Positions 22,424-32,316 of a stretch of 64,000 bases of DNA are shown piece by piece. The stretch lies in contig CAWBAO010000005.1 of the NCBI GenBank assembly GCA_963786945.1, positions 1 through 64,000 on the forward strand, in the 5' to 3' direction. The notes below the pieces were generated by a model. The model saw only the letters and a program-made list of their open reading frames with translations, ran no database searches and was not told where the DNA came from. Numbering within the stretch: the stretch's first letter is position 1; each line of letters begins with the position of its first letter. This DNA comes from JADKCZ01 sp963786945. Lineage in GTDB: Bacteria > Myxococcota > Myxococcia > Myxococcales > Anaeromyxobacteraceae. The translations under genes were made by a program, and so were the position numbers.

Positions 22424-23593
22424 ATGCCCGTGATCACCGACATCGAGGACCTGCGCCGCCTGGCCCGGAAGCGCCTGCCGCGGATGTTCTACGACTACGC
22501 CGACAGCGGCTCGTGGACCGAGAGCACCTACCGCGCCAACCAGGAGGACTTCTCGCGGATCCTGCTGCGCCAGCGGGTGGCCGTCGACATCTCGAAGCGC
22601 AGCACCCGGACCAGCCTGCTGGGCGGCGAGGTGGCCATGCCGGTGGCGCTGGCGCCCACCGGGCTGACCGGCATGTACCACGCCGACGGCGAGATCCTGG
22701 CGGCGCGCGCCGCCGAGCGGTTCGGCGTCCCCTTCGCGCTCTCGACCATGAGCATCTGCTCGATCGAGGACGTGGCGGCCCACGTCACCGCGCCCTTCTG
22801 GTTCCAGCTCTACGTGATGCGGGACCGCGACTTCATCGGGCGGCTCATCGACCGGGCCCGGGCGGCGCGCTGCAGCGCGCTGATGGTGACGCTGGACGTG
22901 GCCCTCCTCGGCCAGCGCCACAAGGACATCAAGAACGGGCTGTCGGCGCCGCCCCGGCCCACCCTGGGCAACCTCCTCGACCTGGCCACCAGGGTCCGCT
23001 GGGGCCTGGGCATGCTGGGGACGAGGCGGCGCGGCTTCGGCAACGTCCTCGGCCACGTCAAGGGCATCACCGACACCGCCTCGCTCTCCGCCTGGACCTC
23101 GCAGCAGTTCGACCCCTCATTGACCTGGAAGGACGTCGACTGGATCAAGCAGCGCTGGGGCGGGAAGCTGGTCCTGAAGGGCGTGATGGACGCCGAGGAC
23201 GCCCGCCTCGCCGCCGACCACGGTGCCGACGCCCTGGTGGTCTCCAACCACGGCGGGCGGCAGCTCGACGGCGCCCCGTCCTCGATCTCGGCGTTGCCGG
23301 CCATCGTCGACGCGGTCGGGTCGCGGCTCGAGGTCTGGATGGACGGCGGGATCCGCTCCGGGCAGGACGTCCTCAAGGCGGTGGCGCTGGGCGCGCGGGG
23401 AACGATGATCGGGCGGCCATTCCTCTACGGGCTGGGGGCGCTGGGCGAGGCCGGTGTCACCCGGTGCCTCGAGATCATCCACCGCGAGCTGGAGCTGACC
23501 ATGGGGTTCTGCGGCCGGACCGACATCCGCGAGGTGGACCGGAGCATCCTGCTGCCGCCGCACGGCCCGTCGCCTCAGCCGCCCCGGGGCTAG
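22424..23593 (+). CDS. lldD: FMN-dependent L-lactate dehydrogenase / alpha-hydroxyacid dehydrogenase
   Basis: Oxidises L-lactate (or a related 2-hydroxyacid) to the keto acid, passing electrons through FMN to the membrane quinone pool. 389 aa, typical for LldD. Marks: RMFYDYADSGSWTE at the N-terminus, LAPTGLTGMYHADGE, WFQLYVMRDR, the active-site SNHGGRQLDGAPSS with catalytic H276, and the FMN-phosphate loop WMDGGIRSGQDVLKA then GRPFLYG. Start ATG 22424. A LysE-type exporter begins six bases after the stop. Substrate choice between lactate, glycolate and mandelate cannot be decided by eye, but overall similarity is to LldD. Confidence 0.9.
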   Translation: MPVITDIEDLRRLARKRLPRMFYDYADSGSWTESTYRANQEDFSRILLRQRVAVDISKRSTRTSLLGGEVAMPVALAPTGLTGMYHADGEILAARAAERFGVPFALSTMSICSIEDVAAHVTAPFWFQLYVMRDRDFIGRLIDRARAARCSALMVTLDVALLGQRHKDIKNGLSAPPRPTLGNLLDLATRVRWGLGMLGTRRRGFGNVLGHVKGITDTASLSAWTSQQFDPSLTWKDVDWIKQRWGGKLVLKGVMDAEDARLAADHGADALVVSNHGGRQLDGAPSSISALPAIVDAVGSRLEVWMDGGIRSGQDVLKAVALGARGTMIGRPFLYGLGALGEAGVTRCLEIIHRELELTMGFCGRTDIREVDRSILLPPHGPSPQPPRG

Positions 23594-23598
23594 GCGCC

Positions 23599-24240
23599 GT
23601 GCCGGCCGTCCTCCTCGCCAAGGGGCTCGCCCTCGGCTTCTCCGCCTCGGCCTCCCCCGGCCCCTTCCAGGCGCTGCTGCTGGAGCGCTCCGCACGGCTC
23701 GGCCCGCGCCGCGCCCTGCACCTCGCCCTGGTGCCGCTGGTCTCCGATCCGCCGGTCATCGCCGCCTGCCTGCTGGCCCTGGCGGGGCTCCCGGGCGGGC
23801 TGCTCCGCCTGCTCTCGCTGGTGGGCGGCGCCTTCCTCGTCTACCTGGGTGGCGTCGCGCTTCGCGACCTGTGGCGGGGGCGGGCCGGCGCCGGGTGGGC
23901 CGAGGGGGCGGGAGCGGCGGGCGGACCGGCCGCCGAGCCGGCCGGCGGCTTCTGGCGAGCCGTGGTGGTCAACCTGCTCAACCCCAACGCCTGGATCTTC
24001 TGGAGCCTGGTGGGAGGTCCCATCCTGGCAGGCGCGCTGCGACAGGCCGCGTCGCACCCGCTCGCCTTCCTGGGCGGCTTCTACCTGGCGCTCACCGCCA
24101 CCAATGCCGCCACCGTGCTGGTCTTCGGGGCCGTCGGCCGCCTCGGGCCGCGTGCCGCCCGGGCCCTGGGCGGCCTCTCGGCGCTGGCCTTCCTGGCGCT
24201 GGGGCTGATGCAGCTCTGGCAGGGCGCTGCGCCGGCCTAG
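23599..24240 (+). CDS. LysE/RhtB-family exporter
   Basis: Integral membrane protein of 213 aa with six hydrophobic helices. The pattern ALGFSASASPGPFQALLLERS near the start and VVNLLNPNAWIFWSLVGG in the middle match LysE-type amino-acid or metabolite exporters. Start GTG 23599, only six bases after lldD, so the pair is likely one transcript and the exporter may move a small metabolite related to it. Its stop lies in a CTAG shared with the convergent kinase gene stop. Confidence 0.75.
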   Translation: MPAVLLAKGLALGFSASASPGPFQALLLERSARLGPRRALHLALVPLVSDPPVIAACLLALAGLPGGLLRLLSLVGGAFLVYLGGVALRDLWRGRAGAGWAEGAGAAGGPAAEPAGGFWRAVVVNLLNPNAWIFWSLVGGPILAGALRQAASHPLAFLGGFYLALTATNAATVLVFGAVGRLGPRAARALGGLSALAFLALGLMQLWQGAAPA

Positions 24241-27200
24241 CGTGCCGTGCCCGGCTGGGGCGCCGGGTCGGCCTGGCGCGCCGCGCCCAGCCGGCGCTCC
24301 AGCGCCCGGGCCTGGGCGAGGAGTGGCAGGTCGGGATCGGCCCTCCGCCAGAGCGCGAGGAAGGCGTCCAGGCTTCGCCGGGCGCGGCCGCCGTCGCCGA
24401 GCCGCTCGGCCGCCTCGGCCGACACCAGCAGCACGCGCGGGTGGAGCCAGTACCAGGAGCCGCCCGGCGCCCAGGGCAGGGCGAGCGCCTGCTCGGCCGC
24501 GGCCAGGGCCTCGGCGGCACGCTGCTGCGACCAGTCCAGCTCGGCCCGGATGGCCAGGGCCTGGTAGCGCTGCTCCGGCAAGGGTCCGGCCGCGGCGGCG
24601 CGCAGGTGGGTCGAGGCCTCCTCCGTCCGGCCCGCCCGCATGGCCATCACGCCGTCGATGACCTCCCGGGTCGGGAGCGGCACCTGGGCCCACCCCGGCA
24701 GCTGGCGGGCCCGGGCCAGCAGCGGCTCGGCGGCCGGGAGGTCGCCCGACACGGCCAGCGCCAGGGCGGCCTGGGCGCCCAGCGACGCGCTCCGGGCCAG
24801 GGAGGGAGTCCCCAGGTCGGCGATGGCCCGCCGGGCCTGCTCCAGGGACCGGGTGCCGAGCGAGAAGCCGAGGCGGCGCATGGCCTGCTCCTCGGCAGGG
24901 CGGCCCCGCTCGCCGTCGCGGAGCGCCTGCTCGGCTTCGCGCCAGCGCCCCTGGAGCGCCAGCACGTTGACCAGCAGCTCCCCCTGGCCCTGGCGCAGCT
25001 GCAGGGCGAACGCCTGATCCTGGGTCGGGTGGGGCGGCGCCGCGGGTGGTGCCGTCGCCAGGGCCTGCCGCAGCAACGCCTCCGCCTCCGCGACCCGGCC
25101 GCTCCGGGCCATCCAGGAGGCGAGCGCCGGCGGCGGCCACGGCAGGCCGGACCAGGCCGACCGGTAGGCCTGCTCCGCCTCCCTGGGCTGCCCGTTGACC
25201 AGCAGGGCCCGCGCCAGGGCGCGCCGGCTCTCGGCCGTCCGCGCCGCCTCGGCCCAGCGCCGCGCCCAGGCCAGCTCGTCGGCGGGCCGGCCGGTCATGG
25301 CCAGCGCCATGACCAGGTGCTCCATGGCCAGGTGGTAGTCCGGGTCCAGCTCCAGCGCCTTCTCGAAGCCGGGGATGGCGCCGGCCGCGTCGCCGGCGTG
25401 GAAGCGGACGTCGGCCGACCAGAAGACCGCGTCCTTGTCCTGCGGGAAGGCCTCGGCCACCTGGTCCCGCAGCCGGGTCGCCTCCTCGGTGCGCTGGTCC
25501 ACCGTGGCCTTCCAGGCCAGCAGCGAGAGCCGCTCCTTGTCGGGCAGCCGATCGGCCTGGCGCAGCGCGGCCTCGAGGTTGGCCTTCTGCTCGCTCGACT
25601 CCGGGGCGTCGAAGCCGGTGGGGCCGAGCACGTGGGTCCAGGCGTCGAGCACGGTGACCTCGTACTGGGCCAGCGCGAAGCCGGGGTCGTCCTGCAGCGC
25701 CGCCTTCAGCTCCTCGTGCGCCTTGTCGAACTGCCGCAGGTCGACGGCCTGCCGGGCCTTGAAGAAGTGCTCGTAGGCCGACAGGCTGGGGGTGGTCAGC
25801 GCGGCCACCGGCCGCCCCGTCCCCTCGATGTCCCGGTCCCGCTCGCTCAGGCGGTCGCGGGTCCGGCGGCTGAGCCGGTCGATCAGCCCCGGGACGCTCG
25901 CCTTGCCACGCCCCTGCTCGGCGAGCGTGAAGAGGTACTCGTTCTTCACCGGATTGAGGGCTCGCAGCTCGATGGCGTAGAGGTCGTCGAAGCGGTGCAC
26001 GGTGGCGAGCAGCAGCGCCCGCACCCCCAGCGTCCGCCCCACCTCGCGGGCCAGGGGCTCGTCGAGCACCGCCGGGGGCTCGTGGCCGAGCTGGCGGATG
26101 GCGTCCACCAGCCGGGACCGGGTGAGCACGGTGAGGCGCCGGGACTGCTCCAGCGAGGTGACCAGCATCCCCGAGAGTCCGCTCAGCTCCGGGTCGGAGG
26201 TCCCGTTGGCGACGTCGGCCACCGCCACCGGGATGCGGGGGCCGGCCTGCCCATCGTCCGGGGCCCGGGCCCGCCAGGTGAGGAGCAGCAGGGCGCCCAG
26301 CCCCAGGGCCATCGCCGGCGCCACCGCCAGGCGCAGCACCCGGGACCGCTCGCTTCGCCGCCGCGCCTGCCGCAGCGCCTCGAGCCAGCTCGCGCCGTCC
26401 TGGGGCCGGCGCTCCCGGTCAGGGTCGATGGACCTGGCCACCACCTTGCGCAGCCGGGCCGGGACGCCCCGGGCGCGCAGCGGTGGCGGGTGGCGGGCAT
26501 CGAGCACCGCGCTGCGCCCGCCCTCGACCGGGTAGGGGCGCGCCCCCGAGAGGGTCTCGAAGAGCATGACGCCGGCGGCGAAGACGTCGGCCCGGGCATC
26601 CTGGGCCTCTCCCCGCCACTGCTCCGGCGCCATGTAGCCGGGGGTGCCTCCTTCGCGGCCGCCCGACCCGAGGAACCTGGAGAGGCCGAAGTCGAGGATC
26701 TTCACGCCGCCGTCCTGGCACAGGAAGACGTTGGCCGGCTTCAGGTCCCGGTGGATCACGCCGGCCCGGTGGGCGTGCGCCATCCCGGCGGCCACCGCCT
26801 CGGCGATGTGCAGCGCCTCCGGGAGAGGCAGCGAGCCTCGACGGAGCCGCTGCTCCAGGGTCTCGCCGCGCAGGAGCTCGTAGACCAGCCAGGCCTCGCC
26901 ACCGGTGGTCCCCACGTCGTGGATGGTGACGATGTTCGGGTGCTGCAGCTGCGCGGCCGCCTCGGCCTCGACCCGCAGCATCCCGGCGTCGACCCCCGGC
27001 CCCGGGTGGATGGTCTTCACGGCCACCAGCCGGCCCAGCTCCCGGTCGCGCGCCTCGCACACCACGCCGAAGCCACCGCGCCCGATCTCACGCACGATCT
27101 CGTAGCGCCCCAGCAGGCCGCCCGGCCGGAGGGACAGCGGCATGTGGACGCTGTCCGGGGCCCGGGCCAGCTCCTCCAGGAGCGCCGTCATCGCCCCGGG

Positions 27201-27497
27201 CGCGACCGGGGCCACGGGGGTGTCGACCGGGCCCGGCGCGGCCGGGGGCGAGGCCTCGGGCGTCCGCTCCATGCCGCGCGCCGTCAGGTCGTAGAACCAG
27301 GCCACCAGCACCACCACCGGGAACCCGGCGGCCGAGGCCATCACCACGGCGGAGACGGTCCAGTCGGGCAGGTGCAGGCCGTGGACGACGGTCTCCGCCA
27401 CCTGGAGCACGGCGAAGACGACGAGGCCGTAGCCGCCCAGCGCACGGAACATCCGTCGCCGCCTCAGCTCGATCAGGAAGCGCCGCAGTCGGTCCAC
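24237..27497 (-). CDS. Membrane Ser/Thr protein kinase with TolB/FlgO-like and TPR domains
   Basis: 1086-aa signalling protein. Two N-terminal membrane helices (residues about 19-34 and 47-68), then a Hanks-type kinase with GRGGFGVVCEARD, VAVKTI, HRDLKPANVF (H249-D251) and DFGLSRF, APEQW, all catalytic residues present. A further helix (VAPAMALGLGALLLLTW) is followed by a domain like FlgO/TolB N-termini (PVAVADVANGTSDPELSGLSG ... LTRSRLVDAIRQ) and then many TPR-like helices to the end. Likely a membrane receptor kinase that assembles on TPR contacts. Start GTG at 27497. The stop is shared with the convergent LysE-type gene (CTAG). Kinase substrates are unknown. Confidence 0.85.
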   Translation of the reverse strand: MDRLRRFLIELRRRRMFRALGGYGLVVFAVLQVAETVVHGLHLPDWTVSAVVMASAAGFPVVVLVAWFYDLTARGMERTPEASPPAAPGPVDTPVAPVAPGAMTALLEELARAPDSVHMPLSLRPGGLLGRYEIVREIGRGGFGVVCEARDRELGRLVAVKTIHPGPGVDAGMLRVEAEAAAQLQHPNIVTIHDVGTTGGEAWLVYELLRGETLEQRLRRGSLPLPEALHIAEAVAAGMAHAHRAGVIHRDLKPANVFLCQDGGVKILDFGLSRFLGSGGREGGTPGYMAPEQWRGEAQDARADVFAAGVMLFETLSGARPYPVEGGRSAVLDARHPPPLRARGVPARLRKVVARSIDPDRERRPQDGASWLEALRQARRRSERSRVLRLAVAPAMALGLGALLLLTWRARAPDDGQAGPRIPVAVADVANGTSDPELSGLSGMLVTSLEQSRRLTVLTRSRLVDAIRQLGHEPPAVLDEPLAREVGRTLGVRALLLATVHRFDDLYAIELRALNPVKNEYLFTLAEQGRGKASVPGLIDRLSRRTRDRLSERDRDIEGTGRPVAALTTPSLSAYEHFFKARQAVDLRQFDKAHEELKAALQDDPGFALAQYEVTVLDAWTHVLGPTGFDAPESSEQKANLEAALRQADRLPDKERLSLLAWKATVDQRTEEATRLRDQVAEAFPQDKDAVFWSADVRFHAGDAAGAIPGFEKALELDPDYHLAMEHLVMALAMTGRPADELAWARRWAEAARTAESRRALARALLVNGQPREAEQAYRSAWSGLPWPPPALASWMARSGRVAEAEALLRQALATAPPAAPPHPTQDQAFALQLRQGQGELLVNVLALQGRWREAEQALRDGERGRPAEEQAMRRLGFSLGTRSLEQARRAIADLGTPSLARSASLGAQAALALAVSGDLPAAEPLLARARQLPGWAQVPLPTREVIDGVMAMRAGRTEEASTHLRAAAAGPLPEQRYQALAIRAELDWSQQRAAEALAAAEQALALPWAPGGSWYWLHPRVLLVSAEAAERLGDGGRARRSLDAFLALWRRADPDLPLLAQARALERRLGAARQADPAPQPGTAR

Positions 27498-27557
27498 GGG
27501 GTCCTCGTGCCGGCATGGTACTTCCGGGCTGGCCGGCTGGGGAGGTGGCGGCCGGGC

Positions 27558-29212
27558 CTACGGTCGCCTGGGCTCCCGGGCCGGGATCTCCAGCCGCGTC
27601 CCGGCGTCCTGCACGACGCGGCGCCGCCAGGCCTCGGGGGCGGCCGGGTGGGTCACCTTCCCCTGCGCATCGCGCACGTTGCCGTCCAGGTACTTCATGA
27701 GCAGCTCGCCGAAGAGGCGCCGCCACCGCGAGAGCACCTGCTCCGAGGCCCGGGCCGAGTAGTCGGTCAGGAAGGCGCGGGCCTGCTCGGGCGAGCTCTT
27801 CCAGAGCTGGAGCGCCGCCTGCTCGACGTCGGCCTGCCGCGCCGCGAAGGCGTCCTCCAGCTCGGCCTGGGCCCGGCGCACGTCGACGCTCATGTCCGCG
27901 TAGCGCGAGTAGGCGAAGTTGGCCACGGCGTTGAAGGTCCAGAAGGCCGAGTCCCAGGTGAAGTGCTCGAAGTCCCCGTTGCCGACGGCGAACGGCCGCG
28001 GCGGCTCGCGCAGCCCGGCGTAGAGCGGCACGTAGACGGTGCTGGCGGTGTCGTCGACGCCGAACCAGAGCAGGCCGCCGATGGGCCCCGGCAGCCAGGC
28101 GCGCGACTGCGCCACCAGCGAGAAGCCGGTCTGCTGCGTCGAGATGGCCCGCTCGTTGAGGTACTCCTTGCCGTCCAGCTTCCAGGTGAGCGGGCGCCAG
28201 CGGTAGGGGAGCGACCAGGGGCCGGCCCCCACGTCCCGGGTCATGTCGAGCGAGGTGCCCTCGAAGTGGTCCCGCATCAGCGCCATGACGTCCTGGGCGC
28301 CGAGCTTGCGGTCCACCTTGACCCACAGCGGCAGGGGCGGCGCGGCCGGGTCGCCGAGGATGGCCGCCTCGGGCAGGGGGACCGAGGGCGCGGCCCGCCG
28401 GAAGACGCTCCAGACCCGGGCGTCGCAGAAGCGCCGGGTGCCGAAGTCGGCCGGGGCGTAGGCGTCGGCGAAGCTGAAGTCCTCGTCCCGTCCCGTGAAC
28501 CAGCCCTTCTCGCGGGCAAAGGAGACGACGTCCGGGGCGTAGAGCGTCTCCTTGTCCTTCCGCGGGAAGGTCCGGATGCGGGCGGCGTTGGCGTGGGCGG
28601 TGAGGTGGCCATCCGGCACCCGGCGGGCGACCCAGACGGCGCCCTTGCGCCCCTCGCCCTTGCCGACCAGCTCGAGCAGCCAGGCCTCGGTGGGATCCGA
28701 GATGGAGAAGGACTCGCCGGTGGAGGCGTAGCCGTGCTCCGCCACCAGCCCGGTGATCACCGCCACCGCCTCCCGGGCGGTGCGGGCCCGCTCCAGGGCG
28801 ATGTACATGAGCGAGCCGTAGTCGAGGATGCCGTTGGGCGCGTGGAGCTCCTTGCGGCCGCCGAAGGTGGTCTCGCCGATGGCCACCTGGTGCTCGTTGA
28901 TGTGGCCCACGCGGGCGAAGGTGATCGGCGCCTCGGGGATGGCGCCCAGCCGCTTGCCCGTGTCCCACTCGACGATCTCGCGGAGGGTGCCGGGCGGGTG
29001 CTGCCCGGCGGCGCGGAAGTAGAGCTCGCCGTAGAGGGTGTGGGAGTCGGCCAGGTAGGTGAGGAAGGTGGAGCCGTCGGTGGTGGCGCCGCGGGTCACC
29101 AGCGCGCTGGTGCAGGGGCGCGCCGGGGCGGGGGCCAGGGCGCCGGCCAGCGGCGGCCAGCAGGGCGAGGGCGGGCCGAGCCCGGGCGGGCGAGGAGGAA
29201 GGGGGAGGGCAT
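27558..29212 (-). CDS. Secreted C69-family (U34) dipeptidase, two indels in the signal peptide
   Basis: Ntn-hydrolase peptidase. The mature part starts with the nucleophile cysteine in PCTSALVTRGATTDGSTF (codon 29113-29115), followed by LADSHTLYGELYF, INEHQVAIGETTFGG, GYASTGESFSISDP and further C69 blocks; about 550 aa after correction. ATG 29212 opens MPSPFLLARPG but the hydrophobic region and the mature protein lie in two other frames. Removing one base near 29171-29180 and one near 29146-29158 gives a normal signal peptide (ALALLAALAGALAPAPARP) leading to the cysteine. Cleavage would expose Cys as the N-terminal nucleophile. Probable role: peptide degradation in the periplasm or outside the cell. 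Confidence 0.78.
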
Positions 29213-29323
29213 GGGCCGGGAGGATAGCCGGCCCACGACCCCACCGCGTGGGATTCCGGAGAGCGGGCCGGCGTGGCGGCTCCGTGGGGTTCGCGGAGGC
29301 GCCACGCCGGGGCTCGCGACGGG

Positions 29324-32242
29324 TCAGGGCCCGGTGAGGACGTCGCTGAACCGGATGTCGACGTTGGTGTACGTCCCCGGGGTGGTGGTGTTGAGGCTCG
29401 CGGAACCATTGACGTTCTTGAGCGGGGCGAAGGCGGGGCCGACGTAGGCGACCGGCGCGGTGATGCCGCCGCCTGCGACCGTCGGGTCGATGGTCACCGT
29501 GCTCCCGTCGACGCCGAAGGTGAACTTCCTGCTGGCCGGGTCCCACTTGAGCAGCAGTCGATGCCCGCCGGCGTTGTACCCCGTGCCCGGAATCATGCCG
29601 ATGCCGACCTGCGTCGACGAGGCGCATGCCCCGGCCCCGCTGGCGGACGTGCAGCGGGAGATGCTCCAGTTGGCCGTACCGGAAGCGGACTGGACGCCGA
29701 TGCCGACGCTGGCCTGGATGTCGCCGGTGGCGTCGCCGGATCGGAACCCGGAGCCGTCGTTGAAGAAGCGACCGAAGAGCCCGCCCGAGCCGCTGCCACC
29801 CACGCTGCCGGTGGTGGCGAAGTTCCCGAAGGCGATGTCCGCCTGGAGCGCATTCGTGGTGGTCGGATTGCCGATGGGCAGCCCCGCGGAGACGGAGCCG
29901 CCGGTGATGGTGTTCCCGGAGGCCGCGGCGCTCAGGTGGTGGTGGATGAGCAGGCTTCCGCCGGTCGGGCCGACCGTGGTGGTGCCGGGCGTCCCCCACC
30001 TGACGGGAGACAGGTCGTCCGGGCCGCTGTTGATCCCCGCGCCGCTGAAGTCGTCATAGGCCATGGAGGCGGCGTTGTTCCGGCCGACCCAGACGTTGTC
30101 GAAGCGGCCGGCGATCCGGGCGCTGGCGCCACCGGTGCCGAGATCGGCCGTCCGGACGCCGATCTGGGCCGCCTGGAAGCCGGCACCGCCGAGAGGGATG
30201 CTCGTCCAGTCGGGGGTGGCCGCCAGGTAGGCGGAGGGATCCGCGGTGCCGGTGACCCCGGAGCCGAACGCGCCTCCGGCGATGGTCCAGGAGAAGATCC
30301 CGGTGGTCTCGTCGAGCGAGATGGTCACGGTGTAGGTCGTGTCGTAGGCGGCCCCTGCTCCCCGCGAGCCGATGTTGATGTCGGCGAAGGTCGATGGGTC
30401 CACGGTGGCGATGCCGGTGGCGGTGTAGGTGGCGCAGGAGGCGTCGTCGCAGTGGCTGAACTGGCGGAAGGCCTTGAGCCCGCTGCCGTCGTCGGTGAGG
30501 CCGACCTCGGTCAGCAGGAGGTCCTTGTTGGCGGCCGGGAAGAGCAGTCGCTGGCTGGGCGGGCTGTAGAGCAGGCGCACCGAGGCCTTGATCGTGGCGC
30601 CGCCCGTCCGCGCCGCGGAGGCGGCGGGGACGGTGAGGTCGGCCTGCAGCGTGGTGACCCGGTTGGTGGCGCTGGCCGGCACGTTGACGAGGTTCAGGTA
30701 CTGGTCGTTCCGGACCGAGCGCGCCCTCATGTTGGTGACGTCGACGCCGAGCACGGCCGCGCCGCCCGAGACGCCCCGGGTGATGGAGCCGCTCTGCCAC
30801 TTCGTCCCGTCGAGCGCCGAGCCCATGAAGGCATCGTAGAGCGTCAGCCCGGACACGGAGGGCGCGGCGCTGCACGTCCCGCCGTAGGGATCGGCCACGC
30901 ACTTCGAGGTCGCGTAGTCGCAGTATCCGCCGATGCAGTACTCGCCGGGGGTACAGGACTCACCAAGGGCGGGGGCGGCCACGCAGGTGTTGGAGGTGCC
31001 GCAGTTGTAGCCCCAGCCGCAGACGGAGTTGGTCTGGGAGCAGGCGCCGCCGAGGCCGACCAGCGGCTGGCAGGTCGTGGTCGGGGAGCCGGTGCAGGTG
31101 TAGCCGGTCGCGCACGCGTCCCAGGACGTGCAGGTACCCGAGGTCTGCTGTGCGGCGCACTTGGAGGTGGCATCGCAGTAGAGGCCAGCCAGGCAGGGGC
31201 AGGCGCCGCCCGCTGCCGAGGGCGTCTTGCAGGTGCTGGTCGAATAGTCGCAGACCAGCCCGGCCGCGCACTCGTCGCCCCCGGAGCAGGGCTGTCCGGC
31301 CGTGGCGTAGGGGACGCAGAGTCCGGGGCAGGCCCCGGCCGTGGCGCTGCAGTAGCCGTCCGGGCAGGCGGTCCCGTCGTAGCAAATCGACCCGTTGGCC
31401 ACCTGGCCCACCAGCGCCAGCCGGCAGGCGGCCGGCTCCCCGCCCATGTCGTTGCAGGCGGCTCCAATCACCGCCGCCCGGCAGTCGGCGGCGTGGGCGG
31501 CGTCGTAGACGAGGCGCCCGGCCTGGATGTCCATGGTCATGCCGTCACACGAGATCCCCCCGCTGGCCGCGACGGCGTCCGGGTTGGCCTTGTAGCAGCT
31601 CACCTGCTGCGCCACGACGTCGGCTTGCAGCCCGGCGCAGAAGGTGGCGAAGTCGGCCGCGCTGATGTTGATGGTCAGGATGGCGGTGGCCATCGGGCTG
31701 GCCGTGTAGCCGGTGGCGGTGGCGATGGCCTTCACCGTGGTGGTGGCCGTGACCTGGAAGGCGCCGGTGTAGGGGGTGGAGGTGGCGGTCGGCGTGGTGC
31801 CGTCGAGGGTGTAGTGGATGGTCGACCCGGGCGTACTGCAGGTCATGGTCACCGTCTGCGCCGCGGTGTAGCTGCCGGTGCCGGGGGTGATGACCGGCGT
31901 GGCCGCCTGGACCGCGGCCGTGTTGATGGTGTAGCTGGCCGTCCCGACCGCGCTGGTGGCGTAGCCGGGCGCCGTGGCGATGGCCTTGAGCGTGGCGCTG
32001 GTGGAGACCGGCACCGCCGCGCTGTAGACCGTCGACCCCGTGGTCGGCGTCGAGCCGTCGCTGGTGTAGTGGATGGTCGCTCCGGGCGTGGTGGTCGAGA
32101 TCACCACCGCCTGCGCCACGGAGTAGGTGCCGGTGCCGGGCGTGAAGACCGGCGTGGCCGCGGTCGGCGTCTCCCCGCCTCCCGAGCTGCCACCGCACGC
32201 CGCCAGCACCGCCGCCGCTAGAATCGGAATGAGCCGTCTCAT
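29324..32242 (-). CDS. Large surface lipoprotein with CHB_HEX_C repeats and Cys-rich region
   Basis: 972-aa lipoprotein: signal peptide with lipobox LAAC in LAAAVLAACGG. Residues about 28-185 hold two copies of the chitobiase C-terminal fold, each with GATIHYT-DGSTPT or GSTIHYTLDGTTPT and a TLKAIATAPGY-type strand. Residues about 200-470 are cysteine-rich with repeated C-x5-C-x5-C patterns. Two C-terminal jelly-roll or concanavalin-like segments follow, each opening with YDAFMGS or YDDFSG. Together this looks like a polysaccharide- or surface-binding protein; no catalytic motif is visible. Codon use is less GC-biased in the repeats. Start ATG at 32242. Confidence 0.75.
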   Translation of the reverse strand: MRRLIPILAAAVLAACGGSSGGGETPTAATPVFTPGTGTYSVAQAVVISTTTPGATIHYTSDGSTPTTGSTVYSAAVPVSTSATLKAIATAPGYATSAVGTASYTINTAAVQAATPVITPGTGSYTAAQTVTMTCSTPGSTIHYTLDGTTPTATSTPYTGAFQVTATTTVKAIATATGYTASPMATAILTINISAADFATFCAGLQADVVAQQVSCYKANPDAVAASGGISCDGMTMDIQAGRLVYDAAHAADCRAAVIGAACNDMGGEPAACRLALVGQVANGSICYDGTACPDGYCSATAGACPGLCVPYATAGQPCSGGDECAAGLVCDYSTSTCKTPSAAGGACPCLAGLYCDATSKCAAQQTSGTCTSWDACATGYTCTGSPTTTCQPLVGLGGACSQTNSVCGWGYNCGTSNTCVAAPALGESCTPGEYCIGGYCDYATSKCVADPYGGTCSAAPSVSGLTLYDAFMGSALDGTKWQSGSITRGVSGGAAVLGVDVTNMRARSVRNDQYLNLVNVPASATNRVTTLQADLTVPAASAARTGGATIKASVRLLYSPPSQRLLFPAANKDLLLTEVGLTDDGSGLKAFRQFSHCDDASCATYTATGIATVDPSTFADINIGSRGAGAAYDTTYTVTISLDETTGIFSWTIAGGAFGSGVTGTADPSAYLAATPDWTSIPLGGAGFQAAQIGVRTADLGTGGASARIAGRFDNVWVGRNNAASMAYDDFSGAGINSGPDDLSPVRWGTPGTTTVGPTGGSLLIHHHLSAAASGNTITGGSVSAGLPIGNPTTTNALQADIAFGNFATTGSVGGSGSGGLFGRFFNDGSGFRSGDATGDIQASVGIGVQSASGTANWSISRCTSASGAGACASSTQVGIGMIPGTGYNAGGHRLLLKWDPASRKFTFGVDGSTVTIDPTVAGGGITAPVAYVGPAFAPLKNVNGSASLNTTTPGTYTNVDIRFSDVLTGP

Positions 32243-32292
32243 GTGTGCGCCCCCCTCGCAAGGACACGAAGGCGGACTCGCCGTCGTGTAAG

Positions 32293-32316
32293 TAAAAAAC
32301 GGATGCTCCTTGGAGC
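32293..32316 (-). terminator. Possible terminator for the DUF1800-DUF1501 operon
   Basis: Read leftward, GCTCC AA GGAGC (32316 down to 32305) is followed after five bases by six T at 32299-32294. It could end the leftward transcript from 36027-32442. The gap between stem and T tract makes it weak, and the AT patch may instead belong to the promoter of the lipoprotein starting at 32242. Confidence 0.35.
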
